Positions 33,069-42,559 of a DNA stretch of 50,313 nt are shown one piece after another. The notes under the pieces were generated by a model. That model did not search any database. It was not told the DNA's origin and saw only the letters and a program-made list of their open reading frames with translations. Position numbers and translations under genes: made by a program. The DNA is from Peptoniphilaceae bacterium (GTDB taxonomy: Bacteria > Bacillota > Clostridia > Tissierellales > Peptoniphilaceae), in the NCBI GenBank assembly GCA_028723425.1, contig JAQYEZ010000014.1, forward strand, positions 1-50,313. Reading direction: 5' to 3'. Each line of letters opens with the position of its first letter. The first letter of the stretch is position 1.

Positions 33069-33974
33069 TTACATTTTTTTATACAACTTATATATTTCTT
33101 CTTTTGTTCCTATATTTTCTGAAAATGCCGTGGCAGATCCACATGCTACGGAAAACTTTAAGATATCTTCAAAAGAAAATCCCTTTTCTATTCCATAAAC
33201 AAAGCCTGCCACCATAGAATCTCCAGATCCTACAGAATCAACCAATTTCCCCTCTGGAGCTCTTATGAAATATTCTTTCCCACTTATATCAACCATATAG
33301 GCTCCAACTTTGCCCAAAGAAACCATTATATTTTTTGCTCCTAGGTCTTGGAGTTTTTTGGCATAAAACGAAATTTCTTTTTTTTCCTTAATTTCAAGGC
33401 CAAATATTTCCTCTAATTCTCTTAAATTAGGTTTTACCAGAAAAGGTCTTAAAGCCAAAGTAGCTTCCAAAGCCTTGCCACTTGCATCGACTATTATTTT
33501 AATGCTTTTTTCCTTTAATCTTTCCATAATATCTTTATAAAAGCCCACTCCTAAAGATTTAGGAATTGAACCTGATAGCAAAAGATAGGCCCCATCTTCT
33601 ATTTGATCTAGCTTTTTGTATAGAGCCTCTATTTCATCTATGCTAATATCAAGACCAGGTCCATTGATTTCTGTTTCAAGACCCGCTTTTATTTTTACAT
33701 TAATCCTGGTAAAGCCTTTTTGTACATGGATAAAATCAGTCCAAAGCCCTTGATCTTTTACTAAAATTCTCTCTAGTTCATCACCGGTAAAGCCTCCAAC
33801 ATAGCCCAATATGGCAGAGTCCAGACCGAGATTTTTAAGTAGTTTTGTAACATTTATTCCCTTTCCACCAGCTTTGATTAGCTCTTGATCCATCCTATTT
33901 GTTTGACCCAAATCTAAATAGTCAAGTCTAACAATATGGTCCAAGGCAGGATTTAAAGTTAAGGTATAAATCAT
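33069..33974 (-). CDS. fruK: 1-phosphofructokinase-type sugar kinase (PfkB family)
   Basis: 301 aa. It phosphorylates fructose-1-phosphate or tagatose-6-phosphate. NPALDHIVRL at the start, KAGGKGINVTKLL, LLSGSIPKSLG, KPNLRELEEI and VDSVGSGDSMVAGF (catalytic Asp; the usual GAGDS has Ser for Ala) are family marks. It stands alone, without a fructose PTS gene or fruR next to it, so its substrate is not certain. GGAGG precedes the ATG. Confidence 0.88.
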   Translation of the reverse strand: MIYTLTLNPALDHIVRLDYLDLGQTNRMDQELIKAGGKGINVTKLLKNLGLDSAILGYVGGFTGDELERILVKDQGLWTDFIHVQKGFTRINVKIKAGLETEINGPGLDISIDEIEALYKKLDQIEDGAYLLLSGSIPKSLGVGFYKDIMERLKEKSIKIIVDASGKALEATLALRPFLVKPNLRELEEIFGLEIKEKKEISFYAKKLQDLGAKNIMVSLGKVGAYMVDISGKEYFIRAPEGKLVDSVGSGDSMVAGFVYGIEKGFSFEDILKFSVACGSATAFSENIGTKEEIYKLYKKM

Positions 33975-34102
33975 TTATCCTCCTTTTTCTCTCCTACGTT
34001 CTTTATCCTATTTTATAGCTGTTTGGTAAATATTTCCTAAAAATACCTTCAAAAGTCCAATTTAGATAAAGTATCTATTATTAATAATAAAGAAAGCTTT
34101 TA

Positions 34103-34162
34103 AAATATTGAATTAAGCTTAATAGAATAAAATTACAACAATTAAGCTTAAATTCAATATTT
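34103..34162. repeat. Long inverted repeat between pepF and fruK
   Basis: Left arm AAATATTGAATTAAGCTTAAT (given as 34103-34123) pairs with 34141-34162 with one extra base; the loop is 17 nt. It follows the pepF stop and may act as a terminator without a T-run, or be a relic of a small mobile repeat. Confidence 0.55.
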
Positions 34163-34180
34163 ACTAGCCTTCTATTGTTT

Positions 34181-35878
34181 TTATTTGATTTTTTCTTTAT
34201 CCAATGAATCTAGGTATTCTTGTAATTTTGGTATTATTTTTGCAATAGTTCCTTCTTCAAATGGACTTTCAAGTCCTACTTCTTTCAAAGCTTCCTTGGT
34301 AGAAAGTTTTCCACTAATCTTGCATAGGTTTAAATAAGAATTCCAAGCATCTTGGTGGTTGTTAAGATCCCATACAAAATATTGAAAAGCATTTATTTGA
34401 GCTATGGTGTAATCCAAGTAATAGAAAGGATAATTATATACATGAAGTTGTCTTTGCCATCTTCCACCACTTTCTAGATATTCGTTTCCATCATAGTCAA
34501 GATGTGGTAGATATTTCTTTTCTATTTGCCTATATTTAGCTCTTCTTTCTTGTGGAGTCATATCAGGATTTTCATAGATTTCTTCTTGGAATTCATCTAT
34601 ACTTACCCCATATGGCAAAAATTCTATGGCATCTACAACATGGTAATAGTAGTATTTCTCAGTATCTTTTCCAAAGAAATTTTTCATCCAAGGATGAGTA
34701 AAGAATTCCATGCTCATTGAGTGAGTTTCTGCAATCTCACTGGTCATTTTGTTATTATCAGATGGAAATACATCTTTTGTCAAATAGCCTTGAAAAGCAT
34801 GGCCTGCTTCATGAGTTAATACATCAACATCTCCGCTTGTTCCATTGAAGTTTGAGAAAATATATGGCATTTTTGAAACAGGCAAGTATGTCATATAGCC
34901 GCCTGGAGCTTTTCCATGTTTGGTAGTAAGATCCATCATTTCCTTTTCTACCATAGCTTTGAAAAATTCATCTGTTTGGTCTGAAAGCTCGTGATACATC
35001 TTGCTTGCTTCTTTAACCAAAATATCTTCACCGCCTATTGGCTTTGGATTTCCTGATAAGAAATTTAGACCAAGGTCATAGTATTTTAAATCTTCTACTC
35101 CTATCCTCTCTTTTTGCTCTTTATATAATTTTTGAGTAAAAGGAACAACTACATCAAGAATTTGCTTCCTGTATCTTCTCGCATCTTCTATATCCCAATC
35201 AACTCTATCCATAAGTTTATAAGCTACTTTAGTGTAAGTTTTAAAGCCAAGTTTGTTGGCAATTTTTGTACGTACTTTTATAAGTTGATCATAAATTCTA
35301 TCTAGTTCTTCTACATTATCATAAAACCAGGCATTTAGGGCTTCAGATGCCTCTTTTCTTGTTTGTCTATCTTTATCTTGGGTTAAGGCAGACATTCCAG
35401 AGATATTTTTAACCTCTCCCCTAAACTCAATTCTTGCTCCTCCAGTTAATTTGTTGTATTCATTTACTAGTTTAGCCTCTTTTACCCTATCTTCCATGAT
35501 AGATGGATTAAAAACATCCTTTTTAAGTTGATCTCTTGCAGTAATCATTTTGCCAAATTTGTCTTCAAATGATGGGCGATAAACCGTATTAAGCCTAATT
35601 GTTTGTAATCTGTGTTCCATTTGGTCAAAGCTTGGACTTATTTCATAAAAGGCTTGCATTTGTTTATCATAAAACTCATCTTCTGTATTTATACTATTTC
35701 TAATATAGGCAATTTCACGCATTTCATAATATTGATTAAATTTATTTTCTATTTCTTTATAAGTATCAAAGAATATATCTTCGCTTGGAGCTTTTTCCAA
35801 TTTATCCAAAAGTTCATTAATCTGCTTGATTAATTCATCAAAGTCTGGTCTTTGGTATTGTAAGTCTTTAAATTTCAT
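34181..35878 (-). CDS. pepF: Oligoendopeptidase F-type M3 metallopeptidase
   Basis: 565 aa, cytosolic. Zinc motif in LTHEAGHAFQGYL (HEAGH) and the downstream EIAETHSMSMEFFTHPW ligand region; ISGMSALTQDKDRQTRKEA is typical of the family. It degrades peptides of about 7-17 residues, in keeping with amino-acid-fermenting cocci. AGAGGTGA lies before the ATG; stands alone. Confidence 0.93.
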   Translation of the reverse strand: MKFKDLQYQRPDFDELIKQINELLDKLEKAPSEDIFFDTYKEIENKFNQYYEMREIAYIRNSINTEDEFYDKQMQAFYEISPSFDQMEHRLQTIRLNTVYRPSFEDKFGKMITARDQLKKDVFNPSIMEDRVKEAKLVNEYNKLTGGARIEFRGEVKNISGMSALTQDKDRQTRKEASEALNAWFYDNVEELDRIYDQLIKVRTKIANKLGFKTYTKVAYKLMDRVDWDIEDARRYRKQILDVVVPFTQKLYKEQKERIGVEDLKYYDLGLNFLSGNPKPIGGEDILVKEASKMYHELSDQTDEFFKAMVEKEMMDLTTKHGKAPGGYMTYLPVSKMPYIFSNFNGTSGDVDVLTHEAGHAFQGYLTKDVFPSDNNKMTSEIAETHSMSMEFFTHPWMKNFFGKDTEKYYYYHVVDAIEFLPYGVSIDEFQEEIYENPDMTPQERRAKYRQIEKKYLPHLDYDGNEYLESGGRWQRQLHVYNYPFYYLDYTIAQINAFQYFVWDLNNHQDAWNSYLNLCKISGKLSTKEALKEVGLESPFEEGTIAKIIPKLQEYLDSLDKEKIK

Positions 35879-35963
35879 AAATTCACCTCTTTATATAGTT
35901 CTATCAAATTAATTATCTTATAATTCTATTAAATAACTTTTACTAATAAAATCAAGCGTTAAA

Positions 35964-37265
35964 TTATGAAAGAATATCCTCTACAATTGGAGTCTTCGGA
36001 ACTTTTTTATCAGAGAAAATAAAGGCCTTGTAGAATTTTTCCTTCCATTGATCTGTAAGCGGGCTATCGTGATAAACTATGCAAATTTCATCTGATTTTT
36101 TTATCTTCATGCCTTTTTTGGCCTTTAATTCCAAGCCAACAGCATAATTAATATTATCATCTACAGTTGCACGACCTGCTCCAAGTTCCATGGCCAAAAT
36201 TCCTAGTTCCAAAGCTTTAAGCTCTTTTATATACCCTTCTTCTCGTGATAACATTATTGTTTTATATTTTGCTTGGGGAAGAAGCTTTGTGTTTTTAATT
36301 TGTTCTACCTTTCCGCCTTGGTAGCTAACCATTTGACAAAGTTTTTCAAAGGCCTTGCCATTTCTTATAACTTCTTCTAACATAGACCTTGCTTGTTTTT
36401 CATCTTTGGCTAATTTTCCTTGCATTAGCATGATTTCTCCAGCTTTTAGGCATAATTCTGTGAAATCTTCTGGTCCATGACCTTGTACAGTTTCTACAGC
36501 CTCCCTTACTTCTAGTGCATTACCTATAGTATTTCCAAGCGGTTGGTTCATATCTGAAATCATTGCTCTGGTATCCTTGCCAAGTTTTTTACCAATAGCT
36601 ATCATAGCTTTGGCAAGTCTTTTTGCATCTTCTACCCTATGCATAAAGGCACCCTCTCCATATTTTACATCTAGCAAAATAGTATCAGAACCTGAAGCCA
36701 ATTTTTTAGACATAATAGATGAAGCTATAAGTGGTATAGAATCAACAGTTGCCGTAACATCCCTTAGAGCATAAAGTTTTTTGTCAGCTGGAACCAAGTC
36801 TCCTGTTTGACCTATAATAGCAAGGCCAATTTCATTTACTTGCTTTTTAAATTCTTGATCTGTTAGGTCAATTCTCATTCCCTCTATTGATTCGAGCTTA
36901 TCCAAAGTTCCCCCTGTATGACCAAGCCCTCTTCCTGACATCTTGGCAACTTTTAGACCACAAGCTGCAACCATGGCAGTTAGTGCTAGAGAAGTCTTAT
37001 CTCCAACTCCACCTGTTGAATGCTTGTCAGCCTTAACACCTTCTATGGATGAAAGATCTATAACATCTCCGCTATCTCTCATAGCTTGAGCCAACTTAGC
37101 TGTTTCATGCTCATTCATTCCATTAAACACTATAGCCATCAAAAGGGCAGAAATTTGGTAGTCTGGTATTGTATTGTTTGTTACCCCATCTATAAAAAAT
37201 TGAATTTCTTCATCTGTTAAGACTTGGTTTTCTTTTTTCTTCTCTATGATATCTACAAATCTCAT
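35964..37265 (-). CDS. pdp: Pyrimidine-nucleoside phosphorylase
   Basis: 433 aa. It splits thymidine, uridine or deoxyuridine with phosphate. KADKHSTGGVGDKTSL is the phosphate-binding loop, KMSGRGLGHTGGT and SSIMSKKLASG(S/A) are further signatures. Together with deoC it opens the route from deoxynucleosides to acetaldehyde and glyceraldehyde-3-phosphate. A short palindrome TTTATCTT-AA-AAGATAAA just upstream (37295-37313) could be an operator. Confidence 0.95.
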   Translation of the reverse strand: MRFVDIIEKKKENQVLTDEEIQFFIDGVTNNTIPDYQISALLMAIVFNGMNEHETAKLAQAMRDSGDVIDLSSIEGVKADKHSTGGVGDKTSLALTAMVAACGLKVAKMSGRGLGHTGGTLDKLESIEGMRIDLTDQEFKKQVNEIGLAIIGQTGDLVPADKKLYALRDVTATVDSIPLIASSIMSKKLASGSDTILLDVKYGEGAFMHRVEDAKRLAKAMIAIGKKLGKDTRAMISDMNQPLGNTIGNALEVREAVETVQGHGPEDFTELCLKAGEIMLMQGKLAKDEKQARSMLEEVIRNGKAFEKLCQMVSYQGGKVEQIKNTKLLPQAKYKTIMLSREEGYIKELKALELGILAMELGAGRATVDDNINYAVGLELKAKKGMKIKKSDEICIVYHDSPLTDQWKEKFYKAFIFSDKKVPKTPIVEDILS

Positions 37266-37443
37266 TCTTTCTCTCCATATATACTAAAAATCAGTTTTTA
37301 TCTTAAAAGATAAAGTGGAATTAATCTATTACTAAGTTACTACCCAATAATCCTAATTTTTTCATTAGAAAAATAAAAATGTTAATATTAAGATAATAGC
37401 TTATCCTTAAAACTAAAATCTAATATTCTATCTTTTTATCTTC

Positions 37444-38085
37444 TCAATTTAAGATATCTATAGCAGAACTTGTCCCAATCCTATCACAGCCTTCTTCTAT
37501 AAACATAATAAGATCTTTTTCAGTTTTTATTCCACCAGCTGCCTTAATCTTTACATCTTTCCCAAGATATTTTTTAAATAATCTTATATCTTCAATTTTG
37601 GCTCCATCTGTTCCAAAGCCAGTAGATGTTTTAATATAATCTGCACCTGCATTTGTGACCGCCTTGCACATAGCTATTTTTTCCTCTTCTGTTAAATAAC
37701 AAGTTTCTATAATTACTTTTAATATTTTATTTCCACAAGTCTTTTTCAAAGCTCTTATCTCATCTTCTACCATTTTGTAGTTGCCATTTTTAACCTCTGC
37801 TATATTAACTACCATGTCGATTTCATTGGCTCCATCTTCTATAGCAGAAATAACTTCTGTAAGCTTTGATTTTGTCGAATTATAACCAAGAGGGAAGCCT
37901 ACTACTGTGCAAATATTGATATTCTTATAATTTTGTTTAACTCTTTTTATGTAAGTTTGAGGGATGCAAACAGAGGCTGTTTTATATGCTATAGCTTCTT
38001 CACATAATTTTTGAATATCTTCCCATTTTGCAAACGGTTTTAATTGTGTATGATCGATGTGCTTGTAAATTTCTTTTCTTTCCAT
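37444..38085 (-). CDS. deoC: Deoxyribose-phosphate aldolase
   Basis: 213 aa TIM barrel. EIDMVVNI, KVIIETCYL (Schiff-base region), DYIKTSTGF with the catalytic Lys, and KAAGGIK match the DeoC family. It cleaves 2-deoxyribose-5-phosphate. It is divergent from a DeoR-type regulator, whose likely target it is. AAAGGAAAA precedes the ATG. Confidence 0.95.
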   Translation of the reverse strand: MERKEIYKHIDHTQLKPFAKWEDIQKLCEEAIAYKTASVCIPQTYIKRVKQNYKNINICTVVGFPLGYNSTKSKLTEVISAIEDGANEIDMVVNIAEVKNGNYKMVEDEIRALKKTCGNKILKVIIETCYLTEEEKIAMCKAVTNAGADYIKTSTGFGTDGAKIEDIRLFKKYLGKDVKIKAAGGIKTEKDLIMFIEEGCDRIGTSSAIDILN

Positions 38086-38277
38086 TTTATTTTCCTTTCT
38101 TAAGTATGAATTCGCCTTTAATTAAGTTTGTTTTTTATCATTTGTTATATTTTTATTATATTTTATGATTATCTTGTTACTTTGTCAACAATATATCCAA
38201 TTGATATTTTCATTTATATTGTATCATAGCAAATTTTTCTCTGCTATTTTCTTTATCTATACATTTTTAGACGATTT

Positions 38278-38286
38278 TGTTATAAT
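38278..38286 (+). promoter_or_regulatory. Promoter of the DeoR-type regulator
   Basis: Extended -10 TGTTATAAT with TATAAT at 38281-38286, 32 bp before the start codon. Confidence 0.55.
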
Positions 38287-38317
38287 AAACTTAGTTATAA
38301 GGAAAACGGTGGTAAAT

Positions 38318-39106
38318 ATGTCGAAAAAAGATCAAAGATTAAATAATCTAATTTCAATAATAAAAATAAACAATGGTGCATCTATAAAAGAACTTTCAAC
38401 TAAGCTAGATGTATCTGAAATGACCATTAGAAGAGATATAAAAATCTTGGAAAGTCAAAACATCCTTGAAATTTACCATGGATCTGTTGTCTATAATCCT
38501 AACTACGACAATCCAACCATAAGCAAAAAAAACACCGACTATAGCCTATCTTCAAACTCTGTACTTATGGAAAAGGAAAAAACTTTGATAGGAAAAAAAG
38601 CCGCAGAACTTGTTGAAAATGACGATATTATTATAATAGATTCAGGTACTACTACAGAGAAACTATCTTCCAACTTAAATGAAGATATAAATTTCACATG
38701 CCTTGTGTTTTCTTCCAATAATCTTATCCATCTTCTATATAATAAAAGTATAAATCTTATATTTGCTGGTGGAAAAATGCACAGAGAGTCTGGTTTCTTT
38801 GAATCTCCAGAAGGACTTAAACTCATAGAAGGAATTAGGGCATCCAAGGTATTTTTATCGGCAGCTGGAGTACATAAGGACTTAGGATTAACATGTGCCA
38901 ATTCATATGAAATAGAGGCCAAAAAGACAATAATTAAAAACTCTGTTGAAGTTATTCTCTTGGTTGACTCATCTAAATTTGATCAAGTAAAATCAGCCTA
39001 TTTCTGCGACCTTGACCAAGTTGATACCATAATAACAGATAGGGGTATTAATGACGAATGGAAAAAAATCATAAAAGATAAAAACATTAAATTAATAATA
39101 GCTTAA
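38318..39106 (+). CDS. DeoR/GlpR-family transcriptional regulator
   Basis: 262 aa. Residues about 6-55 are the winged helix (NNGASIKELSTKLDVSEMTIRRDI), followed by the sugar-phosphate sensor domain (IIDSGTTTEKL, NLIFAGGKM, VFLSAAGVHKDLGLT, VDSSKF). Members bind a phosphorylated sugar and repress catabolic genes. Its neighbours suggest deoC and perhaps pdp as targets, and fruK is 4 kb away; which one is untested. The ATG at 38318 is chosen because the frame upstream runs through the promoter; GGTGG is at suitable distance. Confidence 0.9.
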   Translation: MSKKDQRLNNLISIIKINNGASIKELSTKLDVSEMTIRRDIKILESQNILEIYHGSVVYNPNYDNPTISKKNTDYSLSSNSVLMEKEKTLIGKKAAELVENDDIIIIDSGTTTEKLSSNLNEDINFTCLVFSSNNLIHLLYNKSINLIFAGGKMHRESGFFESPEGLKLIEGIRASKVFLSAAGVHKDLGLTCANSYEIEAKKTIIKNSVEVILLVDSSKFDQVKSAYFCDLDQVDTIITDRGINDEWKKIIKDKNIKLIIA

Positions 39107-39113
39107 ATAAAAA

Positions 39114-39156
39114 GCTCTTCTATAAGTTATGATTACTTATAGAAGAGCATTTTTTA
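39114..39156. terminator. Bidirectional terminator
   Basis: A perfect 14-bp stem GCTCTTCTATAAGT/ACTTATAGAAGAGC with a 7-base loop, flanked by A-run and T-run. It ends both the regulator gene and the convergent MutS-like gene. Confidence 0.92.
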
Positions 39157-40818
39157 TATTTTCTCTTTTTCTTTACTTAATTGGTCTGCCATTTTTTGGG
39201 AAAGACTTACTATTTCATCACAAAAGCCCAAGCTTTCCAAAAGTCTTATAGCATTTCTTGTCCTTGATGGACCTTGTTTTAATTTATAATCAAAGTATAT
39301 GTCTCCATTTTCTTTGATATATTCCCTAAAGTGAATATTATTAACCTTGTCTTTAAACAAGGAAACTAATTCAATATCATGACTTGCAATCATTGCCAAA
39401 GACGACTTTTCTATTAAATAAGTTATTACACTGAAAGATGCGGCTATTCTTTCTATAGTATTGGTTCCTTTTAAAATTTCATCAATAAAATAGTATGATT
39501 TCTTATCCTCTAAATCATCAACAATTCTTTTTAGAGATTTTATCTCTGCAATAAAATATGAATCTCCATTTACTACATCATCCTTTATAGCCATAGAAGT
39601 AAAGACGCCCGCCTTTTTTAGCTTAAACTCTTCTGCAAATACAAAATTAAGGCTTTGAGCAAAAATTGCATTAATTGCTATACTCTTTACATAGGTTGAT
39701 TTGCCAGACGCATTTGATCCTGTAATAATGTTTACCTTATTAAAGTCTAGATCATTGGCAACTGGATCTTTTAATAGAGGATGGCAGATATTTTTGCCTT
39801 CGATTTTATAAGTATCTATAAATATTGGTTTACTGGTAAAACTTAAGGCTAATTGATAATTTAGGGTTGAAATGGAAGCTTCTATTTGGCCGACTTCCAT
39901 AAATAAAGCTAATACTTCCCTATGCTTATCTTCAACAAACTTATCAACTTGATCATAGGCTATAAATTGTAGCAAAAATACCTTCTTTAACTCTTCAAGC
40001 AAAATAAGAAAAGGATCTTCTGTGTATTCTATAGAAACCAAATTCATCCAAAAAGAAAGTTTTCCCAATTTTTTTAATATTTCTTTGATTTTATTGGAGT
40101 TTGGTAAGTCTAACTTTACAAATTTTTTGCTTCTTTTTAAGAAATTTCCTAGATAAGCTGAATTTTTAATATCAGCCAGCATATATTTTGATCTATTTTT
40201 GTAATAAGCCATATTAAATAGACCAAGAAGAGCAAAAATACTAAATAAGTAAATTCCTATTCTTTGATTTACTTGAAAGCAAATAATACTAGCTAAAAAA
40301 CTTATAAGGGCCAAAAATCCCATAAGATAAATTTTCTTATCCCTGCCTTTGGTATTTGAAACTCTATTATCAACATAATAAGGTAGGGACAAACCTCTAT
40401 TCTTTCCTATGTAGTAAAGGTTTAATTCAGATTTTTCTCTTTTAACCTTATCTTTTTGAAAAAAAATCTTTAGTTTTTGAAACTCTTCCAAGTCTTCATT
40501 GGCCTTATCATAATTTCTAAGCCTATAAAATAAGTAATCTTGACCTATAGAAGAATATCCTTTATTTATTTTTCTAAAGATTTTTAAAAAATCCAAATCT
40601 TGCCAAGTATAAGAATCTATATAGAAATCTTTCTTATAATACTTTCTTAATACCTCCATAGACTTAAAAAGTTCTTCTGGATCTATATCATCTATAAGCC
40701 TTGGCTCTGGAAACTTGCCCCAAGTTCTTCTTATCTTCTTTTTTATATAGGCTTTATTTGCAAGGTAGCTATAAAATGATATTAATATAAAAAGAAAAAT
40801 TACAATAATAACAGCCAT
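39154..40818 (-). CDS. Membrane-anchored MutS-family ATPase
   Basis: 554 aa. A hydrophobic N-terminal helix (residues about 3-20) and two more around 170-210 anchor it; then a helical clamp region and a MutS domain V ATPase: ITGSNASGKSTYVKS (Walker A), YYFIDEILKGTNTIER (Walker B), and SHDIEL. The mismatch-recognition domain of MutS1 is absent, so it is not a general mismatch repair protein; it belongs with the uncharacterised membrane MutS-like branch. Its ATG lies 22 bp from alaX, forming a two-gene unit. Confidence 0.82.
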   Translation of the reverse strand: MAVIIVIFLFILISFYSYLANKAYIKKKIRRTWGKFPEPRLIDDIDPEELFKSMEVLRKYYKKDFYIDSYTWQDLDFLKIFRKINKGYSSIGQDYLFYRLRNYDKANEDLEEFQKLKIFFQKDKVKREKSELNLYYIGKNRGLSLPYYVDNRVSNTKGRDKKIYLMGFLALISFLASIICFQVNQRIGIYLFSIFALLGLFNMAYYKNRSKYMLADIKNSAYLGNFLKRSKKFVKLDLPNSNKIKEILKKLGKLSFWMNLVSIEYTEDPFLILLEELKKVFLLQFIAYDQVDKFVEDKHREVLALFMEVGQIEASISTLNYQLALSFTSKPIFIDTYKIEGKNICHPLLKDPVANDLDFNKVNIITGSNASGKSTYVKSIAINAIFAQSLNFVFAEEFKLKKAGVFTSMAIKDDVVNGDSYFIAEIKSLKRIVDDLEDKKSYYFIDEILKGTNTIERIAASFSVITYLIEKSSLAMIASHDIELVSLFKDKVNNIHFREYIKENGDIYFDYKLKQGPSRTRNAIRLLESLGFCDEIVSLSQKMADQLSKEKEKI

Positions 40819-40840
40819 AAACTTTTCCTTTATAATACTA

Positions 40841-41962
40841 CTATTCTGTCACTTCTTTAAAAAGTTCAAGCAAATTCATATCTTCTTTTAAATCAAACTT
40901 ACCTGACACTAATTTATTTGAACCTCCGCCCTTAACAATAATTGATTTATCTTTTAGTTTATTAAGATAATCACGGGTCTTGTCTTCGTCAGAAATTAAA
41001 GCAAAGAAAACTTGATTATTTTCAATAGTATATATTGCTCTTTTATTTGACTTGCTATTTAAAAGCTCTTGTCCCAAGTTTCTGATATTTGCTGATGGTT
41101 CATTTTCTAGATAAGCTAACCTACCTTCTAAATTATCTATATCCTTAACCCTATATTTTAATAAGGATTCTTCTAGGTCTTTTATTTTCTTTTGGTCATT
41201 TTTATGCATCAAAACCAATTCATTTGCTCTTTCTACAACTTGATCTGAGCTAGTAGATAAAATTTTTCCAAGTTCTATAAGGTCATTGTTGGCTTTTTTC
41301 AAAAGCTTAGAAGCATTTTGACCAATCCCAACATGTACCTTGGTTCCTCTTTTGGTATTTTCAGTATTTAGAAAAACAAAAGATCCTATTTGCCCTGTAG
41401 ATTCCACATGACAAGTCCCACATGGTTGCTCATCTACTCCCTCAATAGTTACTATCCTAAGCTCATCAAATTGCTTATAGAAATCATCTGGATAATCTTT
41501 ACCATTTATATAGGTAAATTTAAGTTTTATATCCTCCCTTATAACTTTGTTAGCAAAATCTTCTGCCTTATCAAGCTCTTCTTTTGAAATATTTTTTTGG
41601 TTAACTTCAAACCAAAGATTTTCTGGATCTGAGCTTACTTCAGTCACATATAAGCCCTTTTTATGAAAATATCCATCCATAATATGATAAGCTGTTTGGA
41701 TACTTCCAGCCAAAAATCTTGTTTCTTCATCAAGCTTCATATGGATGGGATTAGAAAGTTCTCCATTTACCTTGTGAAGAAGCTTATCCCCATCCCACTT
41801 TAATTCAATCACATCAAGACCATTGATAGTTCCTACATCATCGGGTTGACCGCCCTTTTTCCCATAAAAAACTGTATCCTTAAAAGTATAAAAGCCATCT
41901 TCGTAGTTTTCTATTTCAGTTTGACACTCATATTTGGTCAAATGATCATAATTTCTATTCAT
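40841..41962 (-). CDS. AlaX/AlaRS-editing-like protein with DHHA1 domain
   Basis: 373 aa. It resembles the editing and C-terminal (DHHA1) parts of alanyl-tRNA synthetase, which hydrolyse Ser- or Gly-tRNA(Ala). KKGGQPDDVGTI and the second zinc motif PCGTCHV (Cys-x3-His) are present, with GVGGGSNK-like IVKGGGSNKLVSG near the end. Odd: the first zinc motif reads QTAYH, with Gln in place of the first His of HTAxH. Editing may be altered or zinc held differently. A coiled segment (about 255-290) joins the domains. GAGGTGAT precedes the ATG. Confidence 0.85.
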   Translation of the reverse strand: MNRNYDHLTKYECQTEIENYEDGFYTFKDTVFYGKKGGQPDDVGTINGLDVIELKWDGDKLLHKVNGELSNPIHMKLDEETRFLAGSIQTAYHIMDGYFHKKGLYVTEVSSDPENLWFEVNQKNISKEELDKAEDFANKVIREDIKLKFTYINGKDYPDDFYKQFDELRIVTIEGVDEQPCGTCHVESTGQIGSFVFLNTENTKRGTKVHVGIGQNASKLLKKANNDLIELGKILSTSSDQVVERANELVLMHKNDQKKIKDLEESLLKYRVKDIDNLEGRLAYLENEPSANIRNLGQELLNSKSNKRAIYTIENNQVFFALISDEDKTRDYLNKLKDKSIIVKGGGSNKLVSGKFDLKEDMNLLELFKEVTE

Positions 41963-41997
41963 AAAATCACCTCAGATAAAAATAATAAGTACTATAT

Positions 41998-42038
41998 TTT
42001 GTTTTAAATAGCGTACTTTAAAACAAATACCTTGTCAA
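41998..42038 (-). promoter_or_regulatory. alaX promoter with 11-bp inverted-repeat operator
   Basis: TTGACA (42038-42033) on the minus strand, and over the -10/start area a perfect TTTGTTTTAAA / TTTAAAACAAA (41998-42008, 42017-42027) with 8-bp centre. The -10 (TACGCT) is poor, as for an activated or repressed promoter. The binding protein is unknown. Confidence 0.5.
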
Positions 42039-42100
42039 TTATAGACTTAACCTTGCTAAAAAAGTCTCAGATTTTTTGATAATCCAAGGCTAGAATTTTC

Positions 42101-42559
42101 TTATTTAAAAACTTTTAGGAAAAATTCTCCCATTAGAGAAGAAATCAAAAACGTTCCCACTATTACAAATATAGAAACTATAATTCCTTTAAGGCCAACT
42201 TTCTTAAAAGCTATCCAATCTTTGCCTACTATTACTCCAGCATAGGCTAGAATATAAGTTATAAGGGCATTAAGACTTATTAACTCTACATAATGTATTA
42301 GAACTTCTGATACTGGTGATATTGGTGAGGCTAAAAATATAGCTAGTAGGGAAGCCCATAGTACAGGTGATAAAACTTTAATATTAACTATATAGGATAA
42401 GACATATCCTAATAAACCAATAATAAGTAGCATAGAAGAACCAATTAATGAGTCCAATAAGTTTGCTTGTCCCAATAATACATTAGATATTGTAGAAAAA
42501 ATCATGCCAACAAAAAGTGCTGTTATTATTCCAAGTATATTTTCTTTAAGTTTTGCCAT
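42101..42559 (-). CDS. Small membrane protein paired with DUF3100 protein
   Basis: 152 aa with four or five hydrophobic helices, few charges. It overlaps the previous gene as TAATG, so the two are co-made and likely form one membrane complex. I do not know a biochemical function. Context with an M20 peptidase suggests transport of N-acyl amino acids or small peptides; this is inference. Confidence 0.7.
   Translation of the reverse strand: MAKLKENILGIITALFVGMIFSTISNVLLGQANLLDSLIGSSMLLIIGLLGYVLSYIVNIKVLSPVLWASLLAIFLASPISPVSEVLIHYVELISLNALITYILAYAGVIVGKDWIAFKKVGLKGIIVSIFVIVGTFLISSLMGEFFLKVFK

Noticed and set aside
38165-38317. Upstream extension of the DeoR-type regulator
   Set aside because: It runs through the extended -10 promoter and lacks a ribosome site; the protein family starts at the ATG at 38318.
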